From positions 1-19,217 of the forward strand of contig JAYVYJ010000302.1 in assembly GCA_043784465.1 (NCBI GenBank): a stretch of DNA of 19,217 bases, given 5' to 3'. A model generated the notes under the pieces. The model worked only from the letters and a program-made list of their open reading frames with translations. It was not told the DNA's origin and made no database searches. The position numbers and the translations under genes were made by a program. Positions 1 to 6,913 of the stretch are shown here, one piece after another; within the stretch, counting starts at the first letter, position 1, and each line of letters opens with the position of its first letter. Source of the DNA: Roseiarcus sp043784465. GTDB taxonomy: Bacteria > Pseudomonadota > Alphaproteobacteria > Rhizobiales > Beijerinckiaceae.

Positions 1-482
1 CCGATGCTGACGATCAGGCCGGGAAGGCTGGCGAAAGCGACAATTCCGAGAACGCCAAGCGCCACATTGACGATACCAAAGAGACGGTGCGGGTTCGCCG
101 TTCGGCCGATGACGCCATGGGTGATCGAGAGCGCCACGCCGACCCCCAGCCCCGCCACGACATGCAACCCCGCCAAAGCGGGAAGGCTGGAGACCTCGAC
201 CGGCAGCCGGCTCATGGCGAGAAAACAGGCCGCCGCCGCGGCAAACCCAGCGGCTACGCAAAGTCTGTGCGGGAGCCGGTCGAAGCGCGGCGCCGTCAGC
301 AGGCTGGCCACGACGACGCTCGCCAGAAACGCCGTCACCACCCCGCCCCCCTGCGCGGGGCTGAGACCGTAGTGCGCGATAAGCGCACCGACCCAAAGTG
401 GCAAAGCCACCATATCGATCATGCCGGCGACATGCCCGACGCCCAGGGCGATAAAGCCAGCCAAGCCCAACGTTCTCGTCAT
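1..482 (-). CDS. MFS transporter, N-terminal part (runs off the window start)
   Basis: The minus strand from an ATG at 482 stays open to base 1, giving about 160 residues of a membrane protein of the major facilitator type. It begins MTRTLGLAGFIALGVGHVAG and alternates hydrophobic helices (about five in the visible part) with short loops. The loop LTAPRFDRLPHRL after the second helix resembles the basic loop 2-3 of MFS carriers. Glycine-rich helices such as VVAGLGVGVALSI also fit the family. A strong Shine-Dalgarno sequence (GGGAGG) lies about 6 bases upstream of the ATG. The gene is divergent from the NodD-like lysR, a layout in which the regulator often controls the transporter. The substrate cannot be read from this part. 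The family call is fairly secure; a YbfB/YjiJ-like or drug-efflux assignment would be a guess. Confidence 0.8.
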   Translation of the reverse strand, partial: MTRTLGLAGFIALGVGHVAGMIDMVALPLWVGALIAHYGLSPAQGGGVVTAFLASVVVASLLTAPRFDRLPHRLCVAAGFAAAAACFLAMSRLPVEVSSLPALAGLHVVAGLGVGVALSITHGVIGRTANPHRLFGIVNVALGVLGIVAFASLPGLIVSI

Positions 483-665
483 GCGCTTCCTCCCGGTCGT
501 TTTTTTGAACATGTCGGCGGTTCCCGCGAGGGACGGGCGCCCGTCTTTTTTGTGGGAAACCTCCGCGCCTGATTATTTGCCCTATGCCGTTACATTTGAA
601 AAATTGATTGAATTCATAATTATCATCGATAGCATCGATACCAGCCTCCGGAGAATAAACGATCC
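483..665. promoter_or_regulatory. Divergent promoter region between the MFS gene and lysR
   Basis: This 183-base gap is clearly richer in A+T than the rest of the window, chiefly at 590-640. It must hold the promoters of both divergent genes. I could not assign confident -35/-10 boxes. Besides the ATC-N9-GAT element listed separately it contains only the two ribosome binding sites: GGGAGG for the MFS gene and GGAG at 650-653 for lysR. Confidence 0.55.
625..639. promoter_or_regulatory. Candidate LysR/NodD-type operator, ATC-N9-GAT
   Basis: ATCGATAGCATCGAT is a perfect dyad: two ATCGAT boxes separated by three bases. It fits the ATC-N9-GAT core described for nod boxes and the general T-N11-A motif of LysR-type sites. 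It also forms a 9-base tandem, CATCGATA repeated at 624-631 and 633-640. It lies 26 bases upstream of the NodD-like lysR start, where an autoregulatory site would be expected. Binding is inferred. Confidence 0.45.
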
Positions 666-1594
666 ATGCGTCTGGACCGATTCGATCTCAATCTGCTCGT
701 CGTGCTCGATGCGCTTCTGGAGGAGCGCAACGTGACGCGAACCGGAGAGCGGCTGTGCATCGGCCAGTCGGCGGTCAGCGCGGCGCTCAAGCGGCTCAGG
801 GACTATTTCGAGGATGAACTTCTCGTGGCGACTGGCCGCCGGCTGGAGCCCACGCCGCTTGCGTTGAGCCTGGTCGCGCCGGTGCGCGACACGCTTTTGC
901 GCGCGCGCGCGCGGCGATTTCGCTGCGGCCGAGTTTCGACCCCGCCGGCGCCACGAACAGGTTCGTCATCTGCGCTTCCGACTACATTCTCAGCGTGGCG
1001 CTAGCGGGCGCGATCCGCGAGTGCGCCGCCTGCGCGCCCGGGATACATTTCGAATTGCGCCGTCCGCCCGCCGACATCGCCGAAACCTTCGAGCGCGGCG
1101 ACATCGACCTGATCGTCCTGCCCGAGCAATATGCGCAGACGCTCGATCATCCGCGTCATGAACTGCTGCGCGACACCCATGTCTGCATGGTCTGCGCGGA
1201 TCATCCCCTGACCGCCGGGGATTTGACGATCGAGAAATATTTCGAACTCGGTCACGTGGCCGCGCGTCTTGGCGACGAAGCGAGCCTTGCGTTCGAAGAA
1301 TGGTTCCTGCCGCGCTATGGCCGCCAGCGTCGCGTGGAATGTACGGTCGATTACTTCAGCGCGCTCCCGGTCCTGATAGCGGGAACGCGACGCATAGCGA
1401 CCCTGCACGAACGCCTGGCCAAAGATATGACGAGCCGGTTTCCGGTGAAGTTTCTCCCCGCACCCTTCCAGATGCAGCCGCTGGTCGAGATCATGGTCTG
1501 GCCCCGCTACAAGGATCAGGATCCCGCGCATCGCTGGTTGCGCGAACGGTTGCTCGAAGCGTCGGCGAGAACAGGCGCCGCCGTGCCAGCCTAG
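666..1594 (+). pseudogene. NodD-like LysR-type transcriptional regulator, frameshifted
   Basis: The first frame (from ATG 666) gives an N-terminal helix-turn-helix typical of NodD-like regulators: FDLNLLVVLDALLEERNVTR, then QSAVSAALKRLRDYF and DELLVATGRRLEPTPLA. After about 80 residues it meets a (GC)7 tract (899-912), and the match leaves that frame. The continuation is in another frame from about 914 (AISLRPSFDPAGATNRFVIC) and runs to the TAG at 1592-1594, giving the effector-binding domain (GDIDLIVLPEQYAQ, HVCMVCADHPL). Removing two bases from the GC tract would restore a full regulator of about 308 residues, the usual NodD length. As read, the gene is broken. Alternatives are a sequencing error in the repeat or reversible slippage. 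GGAG at 650-653 supports the start. Confidence 0.8.
899..912. repeat. (GC)7 dinucleotide tract at the lysR frameshift
   Basis: Seven uninterrupted GC units sit exactly where the lysR reading frame switches. The frame change equals two surplus bases, that is, one extra GC unit. The tract is therefore the likely site of a slippage mutation or a sequencing error. Confidence 0.85.
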
Positions 1595-1598
1595 GCAT

Positions 1599-1796
1599 TT
1601 GCCGCCCTGCTTGCCAGAACTCAATCCTGTCGAAAACATCTGGGAATATCTGCGCGGCGACAAGCTCGCCAACACCGTCTTCGAGACCTACGACGAATTT
1701 GTCGATAAAGCCTGCGAGGCTTGGATGTTCTTCGACCATGACAAAGACAGGGCCGCTCCCATCACCAGCCGCGATTGGGCAACGGCCAAGGCATAA
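1599..1796 (+). pseudogene. IS630-type transposase, C-terminal remnant
   Basis: About 65 residues begin LPPCLPELNPVENIWEYLRG, matching the conserved end of the DDE domain in IS630-family transposases (LPPYSPELNPVEN-W-LR). The last catalytic Glu lies in the NPVE motif. The tail APITSRDWATAKA also resembles that family's C-terminus. Everything N-terminal, including both catalytic Asp residues, is missing. The TTG at the left edge is only the first in-frame codon that could act as a start, not a real one. The fragment starts four bases after the lysR stop, so an insertion or deletion junction lies there. It is not functional, but it shows past transposition at this edge of the window. Confidence 0.85.
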
Positions 1797-1879
1797 GGGC
1801 GTTGGTATAATTCCCGTCAAACGCCATACCAGACAAACACGCCAATCAGGACATTCTCACATCGCGCCAACAGCCGTCC
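1797..1879. other. Gap between the IS remnant and preA
   Basis: These 83 bases separate the transposase scrap from the convergent end of preA. They probably contain the right end of the former insertion sequence near GGTATAA (1804-1810), but without the left end no terminal inverted repeat can be confirmed. A weak complementary pair, GGCGTT (1798-1803) and AACGCC (1820-1825), spans a 16-base loop. No convincing terminator is seen. Confidence 0.4.
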
Positions 1880-3193
1880 CTACTCCGCCGCCTGCCTCCC
1901 CGCCCCCGGATTGTTGGGATGCTTCGTCCAATCCAACGGCGGCCGGTCGTAGGGCATCCCCGTGCGCGGGTCCGTCCCCTCCGTCTTGTGCACCAGCGTG
2001 ATGCAATTCTCCACCGGGCATACAAGCACGCAAAGGTTACACCCCACGCATTCCGCTTCGTTGACGACGAACTTGCGCACCCCATCCACTTTCGGCCAGA
2101 TCGCCTGATGCGACGTATCCTCGCAGGCGATGTGACAGCGCCCGCATTTGATGCAGGAATCCTGATCGATCTCCGCCTTCACCACATAGTTGAGGTTCAG
2201 GTACTGCCAGTCCGTCACTTTCGGCACGACCGCGCCTCTGAAATCCTCAATCGACGAATATTCCTTGCGCTCCATATATTGCGAGAGCCCCGAGATCATC
2301 TCCTGCACGACCTTGAATCCGTAAGTCATCGCGGCGGTGCAGACCTGCACGTTGCCCGCGCCCAGCGCAATGAACTCCGCCGCATCCTTCCACGTCGTCA
2401 CGCCTCCGATGGCGGAGATCGGCAAGCCCGCCGTCTGCGGATCGCGTGCGATGTCCGACACCATCGACAGCGCAATGGGTTTCACCGCCGGCCCGCACAT
2501 GCCGCCATGCGTGCCCATGCCGCCAATGTCGACGTCAAGCGTCATCTTGTCGAGATTGAGCCCCATGATCGAATTGATGGTGTTGATGAGCGACACCGCA
2601 TCCGCTCCGCCCGCCTTCGCCGCGCGCGCGGGGTGGCGAATATCGGCGATGTTGGGCGTCAGTTTCACAATAACGGGCATGCGCGAATGCTGCTTGCACC
2701 AGCGCGTCACCATCTCGATATATTCGGGCACCTGACCCACCGCCGACCCCATCCCGCGCTCGCTCATGCCGTGCGGGCAACCAAAGTTGAGTTCGATCCC
2801 ATCCGCATCCGTCTCCTCGACTCGGCCGAGGATCGACTTCCACGCCTGCTCCTCACACGGCACCATCAAGGAGACAACCAAAGCCCGATCCGGCCATTCG
2901 CGCTTGACTTGCTTGATTTCCTGAAGATTGATCTCCAGATCGCGGTCCGTGATCAACTCGATGTTGTTGAACGCCAGCAATCGCCGGTCTGGCCCATGCA
3001 TGGCGCCGTAGCGCGGACCCGAGACGTTGACCACCGGCGGTCCCGCTTCGCCCAGCGTCTTCCACACCACGCCGCCCCAGCCAGCGCGAAACGCGCGCTC
3101 GACATTGGTTTTGCGGTCGGTCGGCGGCGCGGAGGCCAGCCAGAACGGATTGGGCGACTTGATGCCGATGAAGCGGGTGCGAAGATCGACCAT
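1880..3193 (-). CDS. preA: NAD-dependent dihydropyrimidine dehydrogenase, catalytic subunit PreA
   Basis: PreA (437 residues) reduces uracil or thymine to the 5,6-dihydro base, or the reverse, using FMN and electrons passed from PreT. The first 330 or so residues form a dihydroorotate-dehydrogenase-like FMN TIM barrel: WGGVVWKTLGEAGPP, the pyrimidine-binding motif ELNFGCPHGMSERGMGSAVG, VIVKLTPN and SAIGGVTTWKDAAEF. The C-terminal part carries two [4Fe-4S] motifs, CIKCGRCHIAC and CVGCNLCVLVCP. The residue aligned with the acid Cys of mammalian enzymes (LACGQ) is Val here (SAVGQ). I chose ATG 3193 because AAGGGGG lies 7 bases upstream; an in-frame TTG at 3208 overlaps the preT stop and lacks such a site. 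The gene follows preT by 11 bases, so the two form an operon. No hydantoinase or beta-ureidopropionase gene is in the window. Confidence 0.93.
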   Translation of the reverse strand: MVDLRTRFIGIKSPNPFWLASAPPTDRKTNVERAFRAGWGGVVWKTLGEAGPPVVNVSGPRYGAMHGPDRRLLAFNNIELITDRDLEINLQEIKQVKREWPDRALVVSLMVPCEEQAWKSILGRVEETDADGIELNFGCPHGMSERGMGSAVGQVPEYIEMVTRWCKQHSRMPVIVKLTPNIADIRHPARAAKAGGADAVSLINTINSIMGLNLDKMTLDVDIGGMGTHGGMCGPAVKPIALSMVSDIARDPQTAGLPISAIGGVTTWKDAAEFIALGAGNVQVCTAAMTYGFKVVQEMISGLSQYMERKEYSSIEDFRGAVVPKVTDWQYLNLNYVVKAEIDQDSCIKCGRCHIACEDTSHQAIWPKVDGVRKFVVNEAECVGCNLCVLVCPVENCITLVHKTEGTDPRTGMPYDRPPLDWTKHPNNPGAGRQAAE

Positions 3194-3204
3194 GAAAGCC
3201 CCCT

Positions 3205-4530
3205 TCAAACAAACGATGCGAGGATGGAGGCGGCGGCGCGCTTGCCATCCTCCACCGCCGCCACCGTCAGATCCTGTCCGCCGAACGCCGCGTCGCCGCC
3301 TGCCCAGACCTTCGCCAAACTCGTGCGCCGCGCTTCGTCCACCACGATCTTGCCGCCCTGAATTTTCGGCGGCGTCGGCCCGAACAGGTCGCGCGCGCCC
3401 GTCTGCCCGATGGCGATGAGAACCATGTCCGCCTCCAGCCGGAACGGCCCGCCCTCGCCCTTCGTGCGCTGGAACACGACGCCCGACACCGCGCCGCGCT
3501 GGCCTTCGAGCGCTATCGGCTGCGACCAGGGGCGGATCGTCACGCCGTTGGTCTGCGCGAGTTCGCGCTCGTAGGCGCTCGCCTTCATGTCCTCGATCCC
3601 GCGACGATAGGCGATGGTGACCAATTCCGCGCCGAGCCGCTTGGACTGTACGGCCGCGTCCACCGCCGTCATGCCGCCGCCGATCACCACGACGCGCCGC
3701 CCGACCGCTACCGCCGACAGGTCCGCCGCCTGCCGCAGGTCCGCGATGAAGGCGACGGCGTCCACGACATGGCGAAGCGTCTCCGCGCCCTCAAGCCCCA
3801 GCTTGTTGACGCCAGGCAGGCCGATCCCGAGGAACACCGCGTCGAAATCCCTGGTAAGTTCGGGAAACGTGATCTGACGCCCCAGCGCGGCGCCCGTCTT
3901 CACCGCGATGCCGCCGAGGCTTAGGATGAACGCCGCCTCGCGCGCGGCGAAATCGGCGGGAGTCTTGTAGGCGGCGATGCCGAATTCGTTAAGCCCCGCA
4001 ATCTTCGGCTTCGCTTCGAAAATAGTCACTTCGCAGCCGCCCAGGCTCAGCGCATGCGCGCAGGCGAGGCCCGCCGGCCCCGCGCCGACGATCGCCGCGC
4101 GTCGCCCGATGGACGCCCCCCGCGTGTAAGGCTGTTTGCCTGTCGCCATCTGCGCATCGACGGCATAGCGTTGCAGGCGACCGATCTTGACCGGCTTGCC
4201 TTCCGCCGCCTCGCGCACGCAGGCTTCCTCGCAAAGCTCCTCGGTCGGGCAGACGCGCGCGCACATGCCGCCCATGATGTTGGCGTCAAGAATGGTTTTC
4301 GCAGCTCCGAGCGGGTTCTTCGCCGCGATTTCGCGAATGAACAGGGGAATGTCGATGCGGGTCGGGCACGCCTGCTGACAAGGCGCGTCGTAGCAGAAAT
4401 AGCATCGCTCCGCCTCGATCAGAGCCTCGTGACGATCGAGCGGGGGATGCAGATCGGCGAAATTCGCCTTCAAGACCTCGGCGTTAAGCCGGCCTGCGGC
4501 GACGTCGGCGTTTAAGGGCTCCGCTGCCAA
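3205..4530 (-). CDS. preT: NAD-dependent dihydropyrimidine dehydrogenase, electron-transfer subunit PreT
   Basis: PreT (441 residues from the chosen start) takes electrons from NAD(P)H and hands them to PreA. It resembles the small subunit of glutamate synthase. The N-terminal Fe-S domain has two Cys clusters: CYFCYDAPCQQAC (residues 43-55) and C90/C94/C100/C104 around MCARVCPTEELC. An FAD-binding Rossmann motif AAIVGAGPAGLACAHAL follows at about 145-161. A second nucleotide-binding fold, VVVIGGGMTAVDAA, lies in the last third, and the family's closing motif VWAGGDAAFGG is near the end. The open frame extends to a TTG at 4638, but that leader is not family-like. TTG 4530 has GGGGAG six bases upstream and gives the usual start, ending in LHPPLDRHEALIEAERC. 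It is transcribed with preA and divergently from fabD. Confidence 0.92.
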   Translation of the reverse strand: MAAEPLNADVAAGRLNAEVLKANFADLHPPLDRHEALIEAERCYFCYDAPCQQACPTRIDIPLFIREIAAKNPLGAAKTILDANIMGGMCARVCPTEELCEEACVREAAEGKPVKIGRLQRYAVDAQMATGKQPYTRGASIGRRAAIVGAGPAGLACAHALSLGGCEVTIFEAKPKIAGLNEFGIAAYKTPADFAAREAAFILSLGGIAVKTGAALGRQITFPELTRDFDAVFLGIGLPGVNKLGLEGAETLRHVVDAVAFIADLRQAADLSAVAVGRRVVVIGGGMTAVDAAVQSKRLGAELVTIAYRRGIEDMKASAYERELAQTNGVTIRPWSQPIALEGQRGAVSGVVFQRTKGEGGPFRLEADMVLIAIGQTGARDLFGPTPPKIQGGKIVVDEARRTSLAKVWAGGDAAFGGQDLTVAAVEDGKRAAASILASFV

Positions 4531-4564
4531 CTCGATCTCCCCAAAACCTGACCAGATGGTCAAG

Positions 4565-4593
4565 AAAGTCGCTTGAGGCGCGCGCTCTGTCAA
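4565..4593 (-). promoter_or_regulatory. Possible preTA promoter
   Basis: A perfect TTGACA on the minus strand (4593-4588) is followed 17 bases later by GACTTT (4570-4565), a poor -10 box. If used, transcription would begin near 4558 and give a short leader to the TTG at 4530, which agrees with the shorter preT start. Support is weak because only the -35 is good. Confidence 0.25.
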
Positions 4594-4613
4594 GCCGACG
4601 TTTTTTGCAGGGG

Positions 4614-4642
4614 TTGACAGGATAAGCGGCGCGGTCAATGAG
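4614..4642 (+). promoter_or_regulatory. Possible fabD promoter
   Basis: TTGACA at 4614-4619 is a perfect -35 box, with AATGAG (three of six matches) 17 bases downstream at 4637-4642. Transcription would start near 4649, about 30 bases ahead of the fabD TTG. It stands back to back with the possible preTA promoter. Confidence 0.35.
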
Positions 4643-4678
4643 CGCTGCCCATCGTTTAGGCTTTAGGAGCCATAAGGT

Positions 4679-5632
4679 TTGTCGATCGCCCTCATGTTTC
4701 CTGGCCAGGGGTCACAGACAATGGGCATGGGCAAGGCCCTCGCCGACGCTTATCCGGCTTGCGCGCGGGTGTTTGAGGAAGTCGATTCCGCACTCGGCGA
4801 AAAGTTGTCGAAGATCATCTTCGAGGGGCCGGAGGCGGAACTGACGCTCACCGCCAACGCCCAGCCCGCGCTGATGGCGGCTTCGATGGCCGCGATGCGG
4901 GGTTTGGAGCACGAGGCCGGGTTCGACGTCGGCAAGGCGGCCTACGTGGCCGGCCACTCGCTCGGCGAATATTCGGCTTTGTGCGCAGCGGGGTCTCTGA
5001 CGCTGGCCGACGCCGCGCGGCTCTTACGGCTGCGCGGCACGGCCATGCAGCAGGCGGTTCCGGCGGGCGAGGGCGCGATGGCGGCGATCCTCGGGCTCGA
5101 TTTCGAGAAAGTCTCGTTGATCGCCCATACTGCTGCGCGCGACCTTTATCTGACCGGGGCGATCTGCGAAGTCGCCAACGACAACGGCGCCGGACAGGTC
5201 GTCATCTCCGGCACAAAGGCCGCGGTCGAGCGCGCAATGGAATTGGCCAAGGCGGCGGGGGCCAAGCGCGCGCTGCCGCTCGCGGTTTCCGCCCCGTTCC
5301 ACTGCTCGCTGATGACGCCTGCGGCGCAGGCGATGGCGACGGTGCTCGCTCAGACGATTATCCTGCCCCCCAAAGCGCCCCTCGTCGCCAATGTGACGGC
5401 GCAAGCGGTCGTCGACCCGCAAGCGATCCGCGAAAACCTCGTCAAACAGGTGACGGACGCCGTGCGCTGGCGCGAGAGCGTGCTCTATATGTCGACGCAT
5501 GGCGTCACGCGCTTCGTCGAAGTCGGCGCAGGCAAGGTGTTGTCGGGGCTCGTCAAGCGCATCGGCGACGGAGCGAGCGCGATCAGCGTCGGCGCCCCCG
5601 CCGACGTCGAGGCGTTCAAGGCCGCTCTCTAG
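4679..5632 (+). CDS. fabD: Malonyl-CoA:ACP transacylase FabD
   Basis: FabD moves malonyl from CoA to the acyl carrier protein, supplying the extender unit for fatty acid elongation in the cytoplasm. The 317-residue protein has the full motif set: FPGQGSQ at 7-13, the nucleophile Ser94 in AGHSLGEYSA, Arg119 in LLRLRG which binds the malonyl carboxylate, and His208 in APFHCSLM. The length is normal for the family. The start is a TTG (MSIALMFPGQ), supported by AGGAG at 4665-4669, nine bases upstream; no ATG fits the family's N-terminus. It leads the fab block, with fabG nine bases after its stop, and is divergent from preT. Confidence 0.96.
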   Translation: MSIALMFPGQGSQTMGMGKALADAYPACARVFEEVDSALGEKLSKIIFEGPEAELTLTANAQPALMAASMAAMRGLEHEAGFDVGKAAYVAGHSLGEYSALCAAGSLTLADAARLLRLRGTAMQQAVPAGEGAMAAILGLDFEKVSLIAHTAARDLYLTGAICEVANDNGAGQVVISGTKAAVERAMELAKAAGAKRALPLAVSAPFHCSLMTPAAQAMATVLAQTIILPPKAPLVANVTAQAVVDPQAIRENLVKQVTDAVRWRESVLYMSTHGVTRFVEVGAGKVLSGLVKRIGDGASAISVGAPADVEAFKAAL

Positions 5633-5641
5633 GAACATTTC

Positions 5642-6379
5642 ATGTTCGATCTCACCGGCAGAACCGCGCTCGTCACCGGCGCCTCGGGCGGATTAGGCGG
5701 GGCCATCGCCCGCGCGCTGCATGGGCAGGGCGCGACCGTCGCTCTCTCCGGCACAAGGCGCGACGCGCTGGAGACGCTCGCGGCGGACCTGGGCGAGCGC
5801 GCGTTCGTGGTCCCTTGCGACCTCAGCGATTCGGCGGCCGTGGAGGCGCTCGTCCCTGCGGCCGAGGCGGCGCTGGGCCATCTCGACATTCTCGTCAACA
5901 ACGCGGGCGTCACGCGCGACAACCTGTTCATGCGCATGAAGGACGCCGAATGGGAGATGGTCCTGGCCGTCAACCTCACGGCGGCCTTTCGCCTGTCGCG
6001 CGCGGCGCTGAAGGGCATGATGAAGCGCCGCCACGGCCGCATCGTCGGCATCACCTCCGTCGTCGGCGTCATTGGAAATCCGGGCCAAGGCAATTACTCG
6101 GCCGCCAAGGCCGGCATGATCGGCATGTCAAAGGCTCTCGCGCATGAAGTGGCGAGCCGGGGCATCACGGCAAACTGCGTCGCGCCCGGCTTCATCGCCA
6201 GCCCGATGACCGATGGGCTCAACGACAAGCAGCGCGAGGCGGTCCTGGCCAAGGTGCCGCAGGGCAAGCTCGGCGCCGCGACGGACATCGGCGCGGCGGT
6301 GGTCTATCTGGCGAGCGACGAGGCCGGATACGTCACCGGGCAGACGCTGCACGTCAACGGCGGCATGGCGATGATCTAA
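5642..6379 (+). CDS. fabG: 3-oxoacyl-[ACP] reductase FabG
   Basis: FabG reduces 3-oxoacyl-ACP to 3-hydroxyacyl-ACP with NADPH, the first reduction of each elongation cycle. The 245-residue short-chain dehydrogenase shows the cofactor motif TGASGGLG (12-19), the structural NNAG motif (86-89), and the catalytic set Ser139, Tyr152 and Lys156 within ITSVVG and GNYSAAK. The C-terminus GYVTGQTLHVNGGMAMI is characteristic of FabG rather than a random SDR. AGGA at the end of fabD provides the ribosome binding site. It is transcribed with fabD; acpP follows after a 201-base leader that may hold its own promoter. Confidence 0.96.
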   Translation: MFDLTGRTALVTGASGGLGGAIARALHGQGATVALSGTRRDALETLAADLGERAFVVPCDLSDSAAVEALVPAAEAALGHLDILVNNAGVTRDNLFMRMKDAEWEMVLAVNLTAAFRLSRAALKGMMKRRHGRIVGITSVVGVIGNPGQGNYSAAKAGMIGMSKALAHEVASRGITANCVAPGFIASPMTDGLNDKQREAVLAKVPQGKLGAATDIGAAVVYLASDEAGYVTGQTLHVNGGMAMI

Positions 6380-6580
6380 GGGCGATTTAACCGCAATTCA
6401 GCGATTTTCGTCCCCTCGCCTTGACGCAACCCCTATGCTAATGAGCGCCGTCGGCCAACCCGGCGCAAGCGTCGTGGGGGGCGTTGCGCGCCTGGGGTTC
6501 GGATGAGGCGTCGCATCGGGACGCCGGTGTAACTGGCAATCATGGCTGAGGGATGACTTGGCCGCACTGGGGATGAAGAT
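6380..6580 (+). promoter_or_regulatory. acpP leader region
   Basis: This 201-base gap is long for the fab block and probably contains a separate acpP promoter, as expected for such an abundant protein. TTGACG at 6421-6426 looks like a -35 box, but no -10 lies at the right distance; the nearest candidate, TATGCT (6434-6439), is too close. Two possible leader hairpins are present: GCGCAA (6463-6468) with TTGCGC (6484-6489), and GGCGTC (6507-6512) with GACGCC (6520-6525). No small gene is convincing here. Confidence 0.4.
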
Positions 6581-6826
6581 ATGAGCGATGTCGCGGAACG
6601 CGTGAAGAAAATCGTCGTCGAGCATCTCGGCGTCGATGCTGACAAGGTCGTCGAAGGCGCCAATTTCATCGATGATCTTGGCGCCGACTCGCTCGATACG
6701 GTCGAGCTGGTTATGGCCTTCGAAGAGGAGTTCGGGGTCGAAATTCCCGACGACCAGGCCGAGACGATCACGACCGTCGGCGACGCCGTCAAGTTCCTGG
6801 AGAAGGCTTCCGCGTCGGCGAAGTGA
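6581..6826 (+). CDS. acpP: Acyl carrier protein AcpP
   Basis: AcpP carries growing acyl chains on a phosphopantetheine arm. The 81-residue acidic protein has the invariant attachment motif GADSLDTVELVMAFEEEF, with Ser37 as the modified residue. Helix III and the tail (IPDDQAETITTVGDAVKFLE) are standard for the primary ACP of fatty acid synthesis. The start MSDVAERVKKIVVEHLGV matches alphaproteobacterial ACPs. GGGATGAAG just upstream of the ATG can serve as ribosome binding site. It sits between fabG and fabF as usual. The hairpin after it may limit read-through and allow higher acpP than fabF transcript levels. Confidence 0.97.
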   Translation: MSDVAERVKKIVVEHLGVDADKVVEGANFIDDLGADSLDTVELVMAFEEEFGVEIPDDQAETITTVGDAVKFLEKASASAK

Positions 6827-6870
6827 ACGCGTCGACTTAACGCTTGAGCGGGCGCTCGCGCCCTCCTGAG

Positions 6871-6892
6871 CCGCGGCTCTTTCGAGCCGCGG
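6871..6892 (+). terminator. Strong hairpin between acpP and fabF (attenuator or processing site)
   Basis: CCGCGGCTC, loop TTTC, then GAGCCGCGG form a perfect nine-pair GC-rich stem with a four-base loop, 44 bases after the acpP stop. No T-run follows, so it is not a textbook intrinsic terminator. It more likely attenuates transcription or protects the 3' end of acpP mRNA while some message continues into fabF. Confidence 0.5.
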
Positions 6893-6913
6893 TCGCGGCT
6901 TGAAAGGTTATCG

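Noticed and set aside
1798..1830. GGCGTT/AACGCC as a terminator at the end of preA or the IS remnant
   Set aside because: The stem is six pairs with a 16-base loop and no T-run, so it is too weak to call.
1919..3361. Long open frame of 480 codons on the plus strand, opposite preA
   Set aside because: It is rich in Arg, His and Ala with no recognisable domain and lies opposite a gene with full catalytic motifs. Such frames are expected in GC-rich DNA.
6421..6439. TTGACG and TATGCT as an acpP promoter
   Set aside because: The two boxes are only eight bases apart, far too close for a sigma-70 type promoter.
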